Assembly (NCBI GenBank): GCA_026545765.1
Contig: JAIFAC010000179.1
Location: 88,831-152,830 of the forward strand
From: Plantago major
Taxonomy: Eukaryota; Streptophyta; Magnoliopsida; Lamiales; Plantaginaceae
Reading direction: 5' to 3'
Length of the DNA: 64,000 bases
Below the pieces are notes generated by a model. The model was given only the letters and a program-made list of their open reading frames with translations, was not told the DNA's origin and did no database searches. The translations under genes were made by a program, and so were the position numbers. Of the stretch, positions 11,848-23,383 are shown piece after piece (position 1 is the first letter of the stretch; each line of letters starts with the position of its first letter).

Positions 11848-14800
11848 ACCCAAGTTAGCTTTTTTTTGTTAAAAAAAATCTCCTTCTTATCTTTTTCATT
11901 CCGAAAATATCCCTGACCTAAATTAGAAAAAAAGGAAAACCCACTCGTTTATACCCTTTGTTATACATTTTGTGTATTTGTTTGTAACTATGCATACATG
12001 TAGTCGCCTTCCAGTTGAAATTATGTGGAAGTAATCCCTTGGAATGCAACTGTCAATGGCGGATGAAAATCCATCCAAGCGGGAAGCATCGGATTTGTCC
12101 GCCATGAAAAACTTGAAGGAGTCCGACTTCATAAAGTCTCGGCAATTTCAAGGCGAAGAATTGGAGGTCCTCGAGGAGCAGATCCTTCGAGTCCAGGAAG
12201 GCCTTCATCGACTTGCTGATAAAATCCTCCTGCCAGTCCAAGTCCGATTTTATCTCCTGCCAGCTAGTCTTCAACTTATTGATAAGCGTATCCTTTTCTT
12301 TTAGTTGAGCCTCCGCCTGCTTCACCTTCTCCGCCTCATCCGCGGATGCGGCCATGGCCTTATGCAGCTCCTCTTCGATGGTGGCCCGCTCACTAGCCTT
12401 CCACTGCATAGCCTTGACGAAGCATCCGAGCTACAGCAAATAGACACAATTTATATTTCTATAATAATTATAACTTGGCAAAAAAAAAAAAATGAAGCAG
12501 TTACTTACCTCCGTATCGCCATGGAGCTCTCCAACCCGCCTTTTTGGAGTCCGCGAGCCCATTCATATTCCTTATCGAGAGCAGCTTGGTCAGATGGCAG
12601 GATAGCGGATAGCTGCTGCCTCTTAGCTGCAAGAGAGGCATCCGAGGCTGCTCCCCTCTTCCTCCTTGAGGTGATGGCGTCTCGCATCAACACATCCACG
12701 GTGCGGATGCGCTGAAGCCGGTGGCTTGGGCGTGGTCCGCGAGTCACAGGGCCCTTGCCCTTGTCGGGCACCACCAAGACTTGCTGATCCTAACCCGCCC
12801 TCTCCCGCCTCTCTTCCTCCGCCGCAAACACCGACGCATTTTTTGGGTCCGCCATAGGAAGACCCGTGGACGTATTGATGATCTTGGCCCTTTGGCCAGT
12901 AGCAAGCTCAAGGGCTTGTTGCTCCCTCTGCAGTCTCTTCTTCTCACGGAGTGTCGACATGATATTATCGAACCAGTGAGCTACATAACAAAATAAACGT
13001 ATCAGCCACGGATACATAAAGGGGAGAATAACAGGAATCTCGAAAATGAAAATTCATGGCAAGGCATTCAAGAGAAAGGAAAGCATAAATCCTAAGTTAA
13101 GGATCCTTACTGAAGTCGGTCTTTCCCCCAACTTCCACGACATCAGTCAATCCGCACAAGTAGAGTAGCGGCTGACAAATCAATCCGTGGAACGGATACG
13201 TAGGTGGATTGTTCTTCTTATGAATCTCCGCCACCCACGGAGCCACATTCTTCGGAAGAGGGCGCCAGTCCGGGATACTCTCTCTTAAGAACTTTTTTGA
13301 CAGCCCCCACTGCTCTCGCCTCCTTGCGGACATCCCGGGCTTCAAAGCCATCCGCACAAAAATGTATTTATCCCACCACTTCGACCCCATAGAAGAAATG
13401 GAGTCGGAAATGAAGTTGTAGGGTTTCCTATTTACAAAGGTATAAAATAGGGATTCCCCGGACTAAAAGCAACGTGGAAGAGCTGCCTAAAGTTCTCAAA
13501 ATTCACAGGCTGCCCCTTCTTTTTACAAAAAAACAGCAAAACAAATAAGGTTACCCAAAGACTTTGGGATAACCTGGCTCAGACCGATCCCAATATGGTT
13601 TAGGATATGCTTTAGCTCGGGCGCGATTGGGATCTTCCACCCACAAGCGAAGGCCACTTCGTGCACACACATGTATCCATCGGGCGGATTGTAAAAGGCA
13701 TGCTCGGGCTCTGGAACCATGATTTCAACGGACTCCGGGATCTCCCACTTCCGCCTCCACTTTGGATGGACAAGTGGGGAGTAGCCCGTCTACATTCAAC
13801 TCTCCGTATTCATCCGCTATCACAACGGCGGACGCAGGACGAGGGAATTTGATTTGCGCCGCCTTGGCCCCACGACCGTCAATCAGCGGAAGAGTGGATT
13901 GAACGGGCACCCCAGGATGCAACGCAATTCGACGACCACCACGTCTTCGTGGGCGGGCAGCTTGAGTAGCTTCTTCCTCTTCCTCCTCATCATCCTCTTC
14001 TTCTTCACCATCTTCCTCCTCCTCTTCTTCACCGTCGGGTCTCCCAGATGTGCTTGGGTTGGTCGGACCTTTCTCCACTACAACTCGATCCTCTACACCA
14101 GCCTCAAACATCTCTACATCATCCGCCTCCAGACCACTCTCGCCTCCCTGCTCGGCCCGAGGTTCATTTGGACTAACGGACGCCTCAACACCACCTATGG
14201 TCCGCGTCTGGACTAGCGACCTAGTCCTAGCACCATCTCCATGGCCCGCTGCCACGTTGGACTGAGTCTCTGCTATATCACGGACTCTTTGTCTAGCGTC
14301 ATAGTCCCTGGAAGACACGAACTCCACGACCAGATAGTCTCCTACGGACGTGGTTAAGTCCACGGACTCAGTCCCCAAGTTTACTCCACCATCGCAACCT
14401 TGAGCCTCATGCTGGTTCTGACTATCGCTCCCGGACATCCTAGGGCAGAAGGAAACGGATCAGAAACGATGATTGTGATTGTCCGAGAGTTCATTTAGAT
14501 ATCTTATTAAGTCAAGCGATCTGAGGAAGTTCTACCTTACCAGATTTTCTGCATGAAGTACAGTCTCATAACTATAGGCACTAAACTTGGCACACAAGGA
14601 CATGCCATTGGCGCTATTATCTACCCTACCCAGCATGTTAACAGGGACAACTTACGAAAGATTGTGTGCCAATCGGCACCAACACATCACCAAACAGGCA
14701 TGCACTATCGAATTTTAGTTACATTGGACATGATATACAGGGCGAGCGAACAAGTTACCGGTGAAGGAAGTTAGTACAATATAGCACACTGGAAGAGTAT

Positions 14801-15177
14801 TCCAACTAAGTATACTACTGGAATCTACCACTAGCAGCATTTACAACCATGGAATCAACAGGCAGGTAATCGACCAAGGGAAAGGCATACAAGCATGAAG
14901 CAAACGTATCATAACAAAGAAAAACTTCAGAAAGAATCGAGGTATACTTACTTGATACAGTTGACTTGGTAAATTTGGACGGACAACGAAGCCTTGCTAG
15001 CTCTCCGAGAGTGCAGATCTGAGGTGGAAAGTGCAAGATTTTGCGAGTTTTAGTTGCTCGGATTGTTCTTTGATTGCTCGGATTGCTTGAGAATCGCTCT
15101 GAGTATTCGAGGTGGCTAAAGTATGAAAGCGACAGGATAGGTAACTATTTATAAGGGACAATTGGGGAAGTCGAAAC

Positions 15178-15355
15178 GTCGCATCACCTGGATTCTAATC
15201 CCAACCGTTGATCTTTTTAATCCAACGGCTGCGCCGGTTCGCAAAAGGCGTAATGATAGTACTCCCCAATTAATTCTCCTCAGAAATGTCACATCACTTG
15301 AGTTTCTATCCCCACCGTTGATCTCCTCAAATCCAACGGTTGCATCGGTTCCTTC
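15178..15355. repeat. pair of imperfect direct repeats with CCGTTGATC / CCAACGG motifs
   Basis: Two copies about 110 bp apart begin GTCGCATCACC and GTCACATCACTT, and each holds CCGTTGATC followed by ATCCAACGG, so each half is itself a near-palindrome. They lie just upstream of the minus-strand TATA box near 15.15 kb, as expected for promoter elements of the antisense gene. Their function is inferred. Confidence 0.5.
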
Positions 15356-15746
15356 GGGATCCTTTCCACTGGGCCGGATAGATGACATATTGGGCCTTTT
15401 AAACCACTGTTCATCAGCCCAAGTGAACCATTCCACGTGTTTGGCCCAACGGATGGCTTCTTTTACACTCTTCCACAGAGGGCTTCTTCAGATCCTAACC
15501 GTACTCGGATCTATATATCTCGGATACATATATTTTTTCATCACAAATCCGAGCTATTACATAACTCTTGACCGTAGAAGGAAAACGGGGAGATATATTG
15601 AATTCTAAGAACGCTGATTTACGGATCCCACAAAAAAGGATTTTTTCCTTTTTAGTTAACGATTCGGACACGCTCCACAACACACTTGTTCTTTTCATAG
15701 TTACCAACTATCTTCTACTAAGATACTTGGAAACTAGGGGGACATA

Positions 15747-16618
15747 TGTTGATACGGACATCTGTCCAATCCGTTAAGGGCTCCATAGAGCGTGTCCTAC
15801 AACGCATCAAGGCTGAGATAGCCAATCCAGTGCTAGTCCGACCTAAGGGAGACCATCCCATGTCAACTAGTATTTACAAGTCAACATACCTTCTCAGCTG
15901 GGCCTGACCAAGCTAGGTGAATGACTTCCGAACTTGACAAAAGGTCACATGGTCCTTCCAAGTACCACAAACTGTCAGTCATAGGATGCCAAACGGACCG
16001 GACGAGGGAATCTCGGACGCCACCATCGCAATAAGACCAAACATACATAACATAACCACTGAGATACTTCCGTGGAACTCTAGGCTCGAACACCTTGAGT
16101 TACCTAAGGCGTATCCACCAAGCGTATGATCCGCCAAGGAGTTACACGGACCCAACGTATGAAACAAGATTCTCGTGAGGAAAGGTCCAAACTACCCTCC
16201 CAGGCCCATTAATTAGTATTGGATTACTGTTCACTATTGGGCTATGGGCTAAAGGTAGCATTGGTGTCCAAATCTGAAGCATACACTTGGCTCCATCTTG
16301 TGAGTCACTTCATAAGATATGTTAACTATAAATATAGCACAAGGTCCAAGACCTTAAGGTAAGCAACAATCCCTAAGTCTGATTGATATCATAACCTTCC
16401 TCATAACTATTACATTGAGAGCTACCAACTCTCTCTTGAGTAAAGTCTCTTACCGGATTGACATACGCAATCCTGGTAACTCTTTCTAACCCCCCCCCCC
16501 CCCCACCTAGTCCTTTCAGGTACTCTAGCTCGGACATGTATCGCTTCGGAGTTCAAGTGGGAGGCAGGTCCTAGACTAGCTTACTTGTAATAGTTTAGTT
16601 AGTTAGTGTTCGAGGTTT
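15747..16618 (+). repeat. probable 3' LTR of the gypsy fossil
   Basis: A polypurine-like tract (AAACTAGGGGGA, 15731-15742) is followed by TGTTGATACGG, a typical LTR start. Within the stretch, CTATAAATATAGC near 16.33 kb looks like an LTR TATA box, and a run of 15 C lies at 16490-16504. With no second copy in the window, both ends are inferred; the right edge meets the copia integrase remnant near 16.62 kb. Confidence 0.45.
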
Positions 16619-17518
16619 CACCCCTCAACAACTCCTTCACCTGCTTTTGGTTGAAATGTTCTCAAGTATTCTTTTCCATTGTTAAGAACGAAACATCTGC
16701 AGCCAAACACCCTTAGATGCTTGATACTAGGGGGTCTACCAATGAAAAGCTCGTAAGGAGTTTTGTCATGGTGTTTATTAATCAAACATCTATTGTGAGT
16801 GTAGCAGGCTGTGTTTACAGCTTCAACCCAATAGATTTCACTTATTTCACTGTCAGCGAGCATTGTTCTTGCCGCTTCTTTTAGGGTCCTATTCTTCCTT
16901 TCAGCAACACTATTTTGTTGTGGTGTTCTTACGGAAGATAGTTGATGTTGTATACCTTTGCAGTACAGTAACTCTTTATGTAATCGTTCACAAACTCGCA
17001 TCATGGTCCTGCTCGATTACGTATATCTTGTCATTTTTATTACTTGAGCTTATTCAAGAAGTTCAGTATCTCAACCTTTGTATCGATTTGTGTTTGAGAA
17101 AGACAACCCAAGTGAATCTTGAGTAATCATCAACAACAACTAGACCATACTTCTTTCCCCGCATAACCGGTTACGTAAGATTCAAAAGATCCATATGTAA
17201 CATCCGCAGTGGCCTTTCACCTGAGTGTCTAGTTTTAGACTTGAAAGATGTTTTAGATTGTTTTCCCATTTCGCAAGTCGAGCACATACCATCTTTTCTA
17301 TATGCCATTTTGGGTAAACCAACCACCAACTCTTTCTTCGCTAGCTTGTTCGTAGTTTTGAAATTCAAGTGACTCATTCTTTTATGCCATAGCCAATTTT
17401 CTTCAAGGGCTGATTGACTCACCATGAGACATTCTTCATTGTGGCGGATGCCCAACAAGAACATAAAGATTTCCTTTACGCCTTGCAACCAAGACCGCCT
17501 GCTTTGACTCATTGTCAA
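16618..17518 (-). pseudogene. Copia-A: gag-pre-integrase and integrase remnant
   Basis: Minus-strand segments show LWHKRMSHLNFKTTNKLAKK and CSTCEMGKQSKTSF (gag-pre-integrase with zinc-binding end), then RTPQQNSVAERKNRTLKEAA and KTPYELFIGRPPSIKHLRVF of the copia integrase core. The pol reading ends at the junction with the gypsy LTR. Confidence 0.88.
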
Positions 17519-17937
17519 TCACTTTGCATAGTTTTGACTTGATCTCGACAAGGTACCCTTTGTCTACCAAATGACTCATGATTAGAGATTATATTTCAAC
17601 CTTTACATGTAGTACTTCGTAGATTGTAAGGGCTCCAAACTTAAGATTGTCAAATCCTATGGTTGGATTTTCATCTCCTCTAGCAAACTTGATAATTGGT
17701 CCATCATTGCATTTTCTGTAGTCAATCAGATTTGCTTTGTCTCCTATCATGTGCTTCCCACATCCACTTTGGGTTAGTCTTTAGAGTGTTCTGCACAAAA
17801 CAGGAAACAGGAGATTAGGTTTTCATACCAACAATGGAACCATCTGGACTAAAGAATCTTCCAAGAGGGAATCCATTTTTGAATGAATTTCTTAGGAACA
17901 TTCTTTTGTCTAACAGGAACATAAGGATGAATTCTAG

Positions 17938-20340
17938 TTAAATGATAGTAGCATTGTCCTTAATAACTATTTTCTTCCTTGGTGTGTTTCTTGGTGCTCC
18001 ATTTGGTGCTTTCAGATACCTGTCAGGTTTCTGAGTCTGCTTCTCAGCAAACTTAGCTTTCCTAGCTAGATTTCTTCTAGCCCGGGCATTCAGATTTTCA
18101 GTGGCTTGATTCATCTTCCACTTCTGATAATGGTTGTAAGCAATTCTAGCCTTTAACCATCGTTCTTGCTCTTGTTTGTACTCACGAGCAAGTTGTTTCC
18201 CGATGGCTTTATAGCCAATACTATTCCGAGCACCTGGTGCTATCTGAGATCTTTTCTCAGCAGCTTTGCTAGTCTCTGGGTAATCTATTTTCTTTCTAGA
18301 AAACGTGACATAGGAGAATTTGTCAGCTCCTGCAATTTTTTTTCTTCTGAGAGACATAGCACTGTGGGTGATTACACTTTTCAGTGTTATGTTTCTTTTC
18401 AGAAATATTCCCAACAGATTTCTTTTGGACTTGTTTTTCCCACGAAGGTTTGGTCGCAACTGCCTTTCCTTTGTCAATAACCTTAGGTTTCTGACCGATA
18501 CTGTAGGTTGTATGGGAACCACCTTGCTGAGCACTTACAAATGTTTTTCTTTCATTACTCTTATTTAGAGTGGTAAAACTATCTCTCTGTGTGTTCAGCC
18601 CAAGTCCTCTCTTTTCTGAAGGACCTCTTAAATAAGATTGTACTTCAGTAAGAGTGTCACTAGCTTTGGCATAAGATTGAATAGATAGTTCTTTCTTTTT
18701 GAGTTCTTCATTCTCAGAAAGAAGATCTTCACATTTCTTTTGAAGATTGGTCAATGCTTCTTCATGTGACTTTTCACCTCGTATATCGAGCTTTGAGAAA
18801 TGCAATTTCGCATCCTTTTCTCGGATATCTTGAGTAATTTTGAATTTTCCTTTTCAAGAGAATTCTTTCTTCTTCAAAGATTTCGCTATAGCTCGGACCA
18901 TTAGAAACTCTCTTCAGAGAGATCAAGCTCTCTTCCGAGATGGTCCAGATCTTTGATTCCTTCCTCATCACTTTCATATGTATAACAAGAAGTATTTGTT
19001 ACCTCATCACCATTAGACAAGGTTCAATGTTGGAGATATCCGGAAAGATTTCTTCACCACTCCACACTTCTTTCTTCTTTTGACCAAAGTCGATCACTTC
19101 ATGAGAAACACCGCATTTACTCGAGAAGGCAAGTGGAATCATCCGAGTCTTCATCCTCGTAATCGACTCAATGTCTAAAGCATCCAATTGAGTTCAATCT
19201 TTTCCGCTCTTCGGAGCATAGCTCTCGACTTCTTTTGAAGTTTCTTCTATCTTTCTTGTCACCGCCTTTAGTTTGTTGAAGGCGTGACAATCCTTCTTGA
19301 AATGACCAGGTTTCCGATAATAGAAATGATATCATTTCCGATTTCGCTTCCTCAAGATTTGATGCTTTCGAGTCATTGTTCAAAGAAGCTTTGCCTATTT
19401 TGTACGGGTGATAGTTTGAGCCTAGATGCTTTTTCACTTCTCTTCGCTTTCCTTCTCAATTTATCGACCGACATATTTTCTCATTTGCTTTACAAAGAAG
19501 AGCTTCCCTACCATCTCATTGCCTTCCTTCTTTTCGTAAGTTCCTCGAGCAACTAGAGCAACATTCGCAACTTTTCGCTTGTTTGTTCTCTTCGAGTTGT
19601 CTCATAGTCAATAAAGGGCAAGGTGAGAGAAAAGTTCCATCGAGTGATATCCGCATTCCTCGTTAAAGTAGAAAACTTTGTGTGCTCCGCTATGATTTAG
19701 ACTTCTCACAATAGTCTTAATCTTTTCCGACTAGGTATATCTATTACTTTCTCCAAGTGCCATGTCACTCATAAGTGTTGTAAACCGAAATCTAGTTCTT
19801 CAAGAGTCTCTATGGGACCTTGTTTAAAGTTTTGGAATTTGAGCTTCAAAACTTCAACTTATTTTCCTTCGCTTTCTCGGCCGCATGCATTTCTTCAATC
19901 ACTGTCGTGCCACTTTCGCTTTTGCACCCTACGCTTTAACCGTATGTGCTCGAGTAGAACGATGATGATATTACGAGCCGACCATCCAATGATTTCTCTT
20001 GGCATCTTCCGGCGTCCAGAGCTCTCTGCTTTAGTTCAGAATAACTCGATCGCGTGTCTACCACCGTCGACGATCTGCTTGTGAAGACCCATCGCTTTGT
20101 TCTCTGCCTCTACCATTAGAAACCTCCATCTACTTGAGTTGTTGAATGACTATTGGGCCATTCTTTATCACGCCGATCATTTCACACCGATGGCTTCTGT
20201 GGAGCATCATGTTGTTCTTCCATTTCTCCTAATTCTCCGCTTGAGAATTGGGGCGCCACTTAAATACATCCCAACAAACACACTAAACAAACAAATCGAG
20301 TGAAGGTGAAAAGTGCTAGTGGGCACTTATCTGGATCTAG
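17938..20340 (-). pseudogene. Copia-A: gag region
   Basis: The minus strand encodes a gag of the copia type: a degenerate CCHC knuckle (RKPGHFKKDCHAF-like, near 19.3 kb), followed by a lysine/glutamate-rich coiled coil (LLSENEELKKKE, near 18.7 kb) and a basic linker toward pol. It is broken in several places. Confidence 0.65.
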
Positions 20341-20371
20341 GTTCAAAGGTATGTATGCTTGGGAACCTCTT

Positions 20372-20383
20372 GCTCTGATACCA
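20372..20383 (-). other. Copia-A primer-binding site (tRNA-iMet)
   Basis: On the minus strand TGGTATCAGAGC begins two bases after the LTR end (…CCAACA). This is the standard copia primer-binding site complementary to initiator methionine tRNA. It fixes the element's orientation and the inner LTR edge. Confidence 0.9.
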
Positions 20384-20385
20384 CT

Positions 20386-21987
20386 TGTTGGTCCAGATAA
20401 CGGCAAAGTAAAAGACTAGGGGGGAGGGGTGAATAGTCTTTTAAAACTTTTGTCGATAAACACGGTTTCTCAGATATCTGTAAAGATTTCTGATACTTAA
20501 TTTCAGAGAGCGGAAGACTTTTCTGTGATAAGTGCACGTGCTCAGCAAGATAGGTGTAAATACTTTGCAAGGTAAATAAAGCAAGTAATAAAATGCGTAA
20601 AAATAATAAAGTCGCTTTATAGTGGTATCCAAGGTGGCGAATCCTTCAACTAATCCACTTCGCCTTCTCGCACTCTAGAATCCACTAAGACAGATAATTG
20701 AGGTAACCTTACAAGTATCTTCTCTCGATTCCTAATTACACTAGGTTCCCAACCAAGTGTTCCCCCTGAGTTATTCCCCGGCTTTCACAGCCAAGTACTT
20801 CCTGTATTCAGAAACCTTTTTCCTGGAGTTGTTCCTTAATTTTCCAAACTAAGTACTTCCTGTACTCCACGCCAATTAAGGTGTTGGTTAGGTAGTTTGT
20901 CAGGTGAGCTTCTTTAATAACTTGTTCAGTTATGGAGATAGCTCTAAGAATCAAGTATACTTAATACACTTTGCAATGTATGGTATCTTGTTCTTTACTG
21001 ACCCAAGTCTATGATAAGTGTTCAAGAGAATGAATCTCAGATATGAAATCTTAATTCAACTCTTTTACAAATAACAATGCTTGTTAAGGATCAGGACACT
21101 TAGAACTTTTGTGCTACTTAGAATCAAGAGCTTTGGTCGCAACAGAAAGCTTGAAGGTAAGTAGTGTGCTTGAGATAGCTTGTGAGAGTATTCAATGTAA
21201 CTTCAGTGTTCTAAGGTGTAAGTTCTGTGTGTATTCTCAAGCAGTCTAAGTGTTGATATTTATAGATGAATTTGAGTGCCGTTTGAATAGTATCCGTTAG
21301 GCGTAAATCAAATTCAAACTATTGATATCTGAGTATAGCACTGTAGTATGTTTGTCTTCTTCTTCAGAAGCTACCGTTTTTGTTTAGACATCTCTGTCCG
21401 CGCATTTAATGCATTGTACTATACTTTGTCCTGTAGTGCCAATCGAACTATGCATGGTATCAGAGATCTTTATATTATCAGATTTCTCTGATGCTGTGCA
21501 CGTCCTTTTCAAGAGATTATTACAACTCCAGATATCACTTGTTGAAACAACTTGTTATAATATATTTCTTTTCAGAAACATAGTTTATGTCGAAGGTATA
21601 TGAGTGTCGATATCTGTGGCCACTTTCCTCGTCTTAGAAACCTTTTATTTCTCAGATATCTTTTGCAACACTGTTTATTTAAAAAACACTTGTGTCTTCA
21701 AGATATCTGGTCACAGGTATCTGAAAACCTTTGTCTTCAAAGAATCTTGTGCGCTTCAAATCTTCAAACTGCTGAACTTTTCTCCCGGATGCCTTCTTCT
21801 TGGTCTTCTTTTTAGAAATAAAAATTACATTCAGAGACCTAACATCCTATACAAGATTATTTAGACTATCATACTTAGTGAGTTTCCTCTTTTACAGTGT
21901 TTAAGTGAACCAAGAGTGCTAACCACCTTTCTGAGCTAAGATAAGTCAGTAGGTTGCTGATCAAAATCTAAACAGATATTCCTAACA
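20386..21987 (-). repeat. Copia-A 5' LTR (1602 bp)
   Basis: The plus-strand left end is TGTTGGTCCAG and the right end is …CCTAACA, i.e. TG…CA ends with the usual TGTTAGGAATATC opening on the minus strand. A TATA box (TATAAATATC on minus) lies at about 21257-21264. Several copies of the palindromic motif CAGATATC/GATATCTG are scattered through it. The partner LTR is missing. Confidence 0.85.
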
Positions 21988-22048
21988 GTTTCTGATTACT
22001 GGATGCTGTGGCCTATAGAAAGGTTTTGACCTGCTTCTGATTTTTCAG
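21988..22048 (+). other. remnant of an AIG1-2 intron
   Basis: Sixty-one bases between the Copia-A LTR end and the last AIG1-2 exon end in a pyrimidine-rich tract and CAG acceptor (TGATTTTTCAG). This places the Copia-A insertion inside the last intron. Confidence 0.7.
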
Positions 22049-22282
22049 GTAGATTCAAAGTTCAACTCGATCAATCTTAAGCTTGAAGCACAATTGGCTG
22101 AGGAGCGTGCTGCCCGCATTTAGGCCTTGATGATGGCTCAAGCTGCTCAGCTGAAATCAGATGAAGAAATGAGGCAAATGAGAGAGAGCCTGGAGAAAGC
22201 ACAGAGGGAAGCGGAGGAACTTCGCAACGAGACTGCTGACCTTCGCAGGAGAGCCGATGACAAAGGCTGTACTATTCTGTAA
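22049..22282 (+). pseudogene. AIG1-2: orphan last exon of an AIG1-family GTPase gene
   Basis: The exon follows a good acceptor and reads VDSKFNSINLKLEAQLAEER, the same opening as the last exons of AIG1-1 and AIG1-3. It continues as a coiled coil (MRQMRESLEKAQREAEELRN) and ends with CTIL and a stop. An in-frame TAG replaces a codon after AARI, so it is a relic. No matching upstream exons are present: the 5' side is Copia-A and then the gypsy fossil. The rest of the gene was lost or displaced. At 78 codons it is slightly longer than the paralogous exons (69-71). Confidence 0.85.
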
Positions 22283-22695
22283 CAAAGTAACATGTCTGTT
22301 TTGCAGTTCCTAGTAACTCCGCTCTAATATGATGAGAATGGCAAACAATTACTTCAACATTTGAATTTATGGTATGTCTTGTTTTCTGATTGAACAGTGT
22401 TTCCATTGGAACTCTTTTATGATAATTATGGTGATATTTGGTCTTCCTAAATGAGATATGAAATATGATTGAGTTAGGAGAATAATAATTGTTAAGGGAC
22501 CATATGCAGTTTAATCATGTTCTGCAATGCAGCAACTTGGAACCAATTTTGCACCACTTTTGAAAGGTCACAACTCAAAAGTGCAGCTTTCCATGATTAA
22601 TTTTGTTTCTGCATGATCTGATATTCTGATTCCAAGCATTTCTAGATTTTTTTTTTCAATATAATTGTATATTCTTAGGCTTTGCAATTAAGTAA
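22283..22695. other. 3' flank of AIG1-2
   Basis: AT-rich sequence after the CTIL stop, probably old 3' UTR and spacer. No gene or clear repeat is seen. Confidence 0.5.
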
Positions 22696-22944
22696 TACTC
22701 CATTTCGCAGAAAGGTTACATTTTCGATTACGCCATTATCTTCAGCTGACTTAATTACTTTCATAAACGATAATATTAAATAATTTAATAAAATCATATA
22801 ATAAAAATTTAATTACTAAATTTTCATTATATAATTTTAATAATTTATTTATTAATATCGTTTAAGAGTAAATTGTGGTCAAACGTAGAGACAGTTGACC
22901 GCAGAATAGTAAAATGTAACACTTTTTCTGAAATGGAGGGAGTA
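22696..22944. mobile_element. Stowaway-like MITE
   Basis: The left end reads TACTCCATTTC…GGTTACATTTT and the right end AAAATGTAACAC…GAAATGGAGGGAGTA, matching inverted termini with the CTCC(CTCC)ATTTC start of plant Stowaway (Tc1/mariner) MITEs and TA at both edges. The AT-rich interior is itself self-complementary (AACGATAATATTAAATAA against TTATTAATATCGTTT), so the element folds into a long hairpin. It is non-coding. Confidence 0.8.
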
Positions 22945-23250
22945 TTGTTTTATTATAATTTACGCACTATATTAAATAATATAATAAATCTCAAAATTGT
23001 CCTGTAAAATCGTTATTCTATTGAGACAATCGCGTTTTCAGTTTCTTCACCATCTTCCAACCATCGGCTCCTTCTGCAATCAACACACCGCCAATTCCAT
23101 CTTGCACCACCTCAACTCCAACTGGTGGATGTTTTTTAGTATTTGTTACAAATGCAATTCCATTTCCACCGACTATTTCCTAGGCGTTGCTTCCAAAAGG
23201 ATGCTTCAGTGTTCTTTCCGATGTGTTGTTCATGAACAGCCTCACAGCTT
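22945..23250. other. intergenic DNA
   Basis: No gene supported; open frames here run into the dinucleotide repeat. No family signature is seen. Confidence 0.4.
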
Positions 23251-23263
23251 GAGACACACACAT

Positions 23264-23325
<62 letters not shown>
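23251..23325. repeat. (CA)n-(TA)n compound microsatellite
   Basis: A CA-rich tract with one interruption runs straight into about 20 TA units. Such tracts are length-variable. Isoleucine/tyrosine-rich frames across it are an artefact. Confidence 0.95.
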
Positions 23326-23328
<3 letters not shown>

Positions 23329-23383
23329 AACAGAAATCAGATTCGCAACGTATGTGTACTCCTCCCTGTCTTCTCAAACCTAG

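Larger units (their letters stand above)
11072..15160 (-). pseudogene. gypsy fossil: antisense gene region ('putative gypsy-type transposon' ORF)
   Basis: On the minus strand, opposite to pol, lie several coding-like segments: an acidic N-terminal block rich in Glu/Asp runs (13.7-14.4 kb), a central conserved part (MVPEPEHAFYNPPDGYM, 13.5-13.7 kb, and SKKFLRESIPDWRPLP, 13.1-13.4 kb) and a coiled coil (12.05-12.41 kb). The central part resembles the protein family described in databases as putative gypsy-type transposon. Splice-like signals separate some segments, and a minus-strand TATA box (TATAAATA near 15149-15156) lies upstream. Antisense genes of this kind are known in some Tat elements. 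The copy is broken and also carries a CACTA fragment. Confidence 0.65.
4070..16618 (+). mobile_element. Ty3/gypsy LTR retrotransposon, Tat-type, 5'-truncated fossil
   Basis: This is a decayed gypsy element on the plus strand. In order it shows the end of gag with protease, reverse transcriptase, an RNase H, a second RNase H of the type found in Tat elements, integrase, a long post-pol region with a gene on the opposite strand, and a probable 3' LTR. The 5' LTR and the front of gag are absent. Two RNase H domains together with an antisense gene behind pol are known traits of the Tat lineage (Retand-like elements). The coding part is broken many times (roughly ten or more) and cannot be active. 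Age cannot be estimated without the second LTR, but the amount of decay suggests it is old. Confidence 0.82.
16618..21987 (-). mobile_element. Copia-A: Ty1/copia LTR retrotransposon fossil, minus strand, 3'-truncated
   Basis: Reading on the minus strand: a 1.6-kb 5' LTR, a tRNA-iMet primer-binding site, a long gag with coiled coil and CCHC remnant, a gag-pre-integrase domain, and the first part of integrase. Reverse transcriptase, RNase H and the 3' LTR are absent. The long LTR and long gag resemble Sirevirus-type copia elements. The remaining coding part holds several breaks (roughly five to ten). The LTR end lies in an intron of the AIG1-2 relic. Confidence 0.85.

Noticed and set aside
13854-14265. 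Plus-strand frames opposite the acidic segment of the antisense gene
   Set aside because: Mirror reading of the Glu/Asp-rich minus-strand segment; Ser/Leu-rich bias is the expected shadow.
16615-16619. GTTTC as a target duplication partner for the base run after the Copia-A LTR (21988-21992)
   Set aside because: A 5-base match is weak, and the element lacks its 3' LTR here, so the match is not at a true element end.
22997-23383. 128-codon plus-strand frame with His/Thr and Ile/Tyr runs
   Set aside because: The tail is the CA/TA microsatellite; the front has no similarity or splice context.
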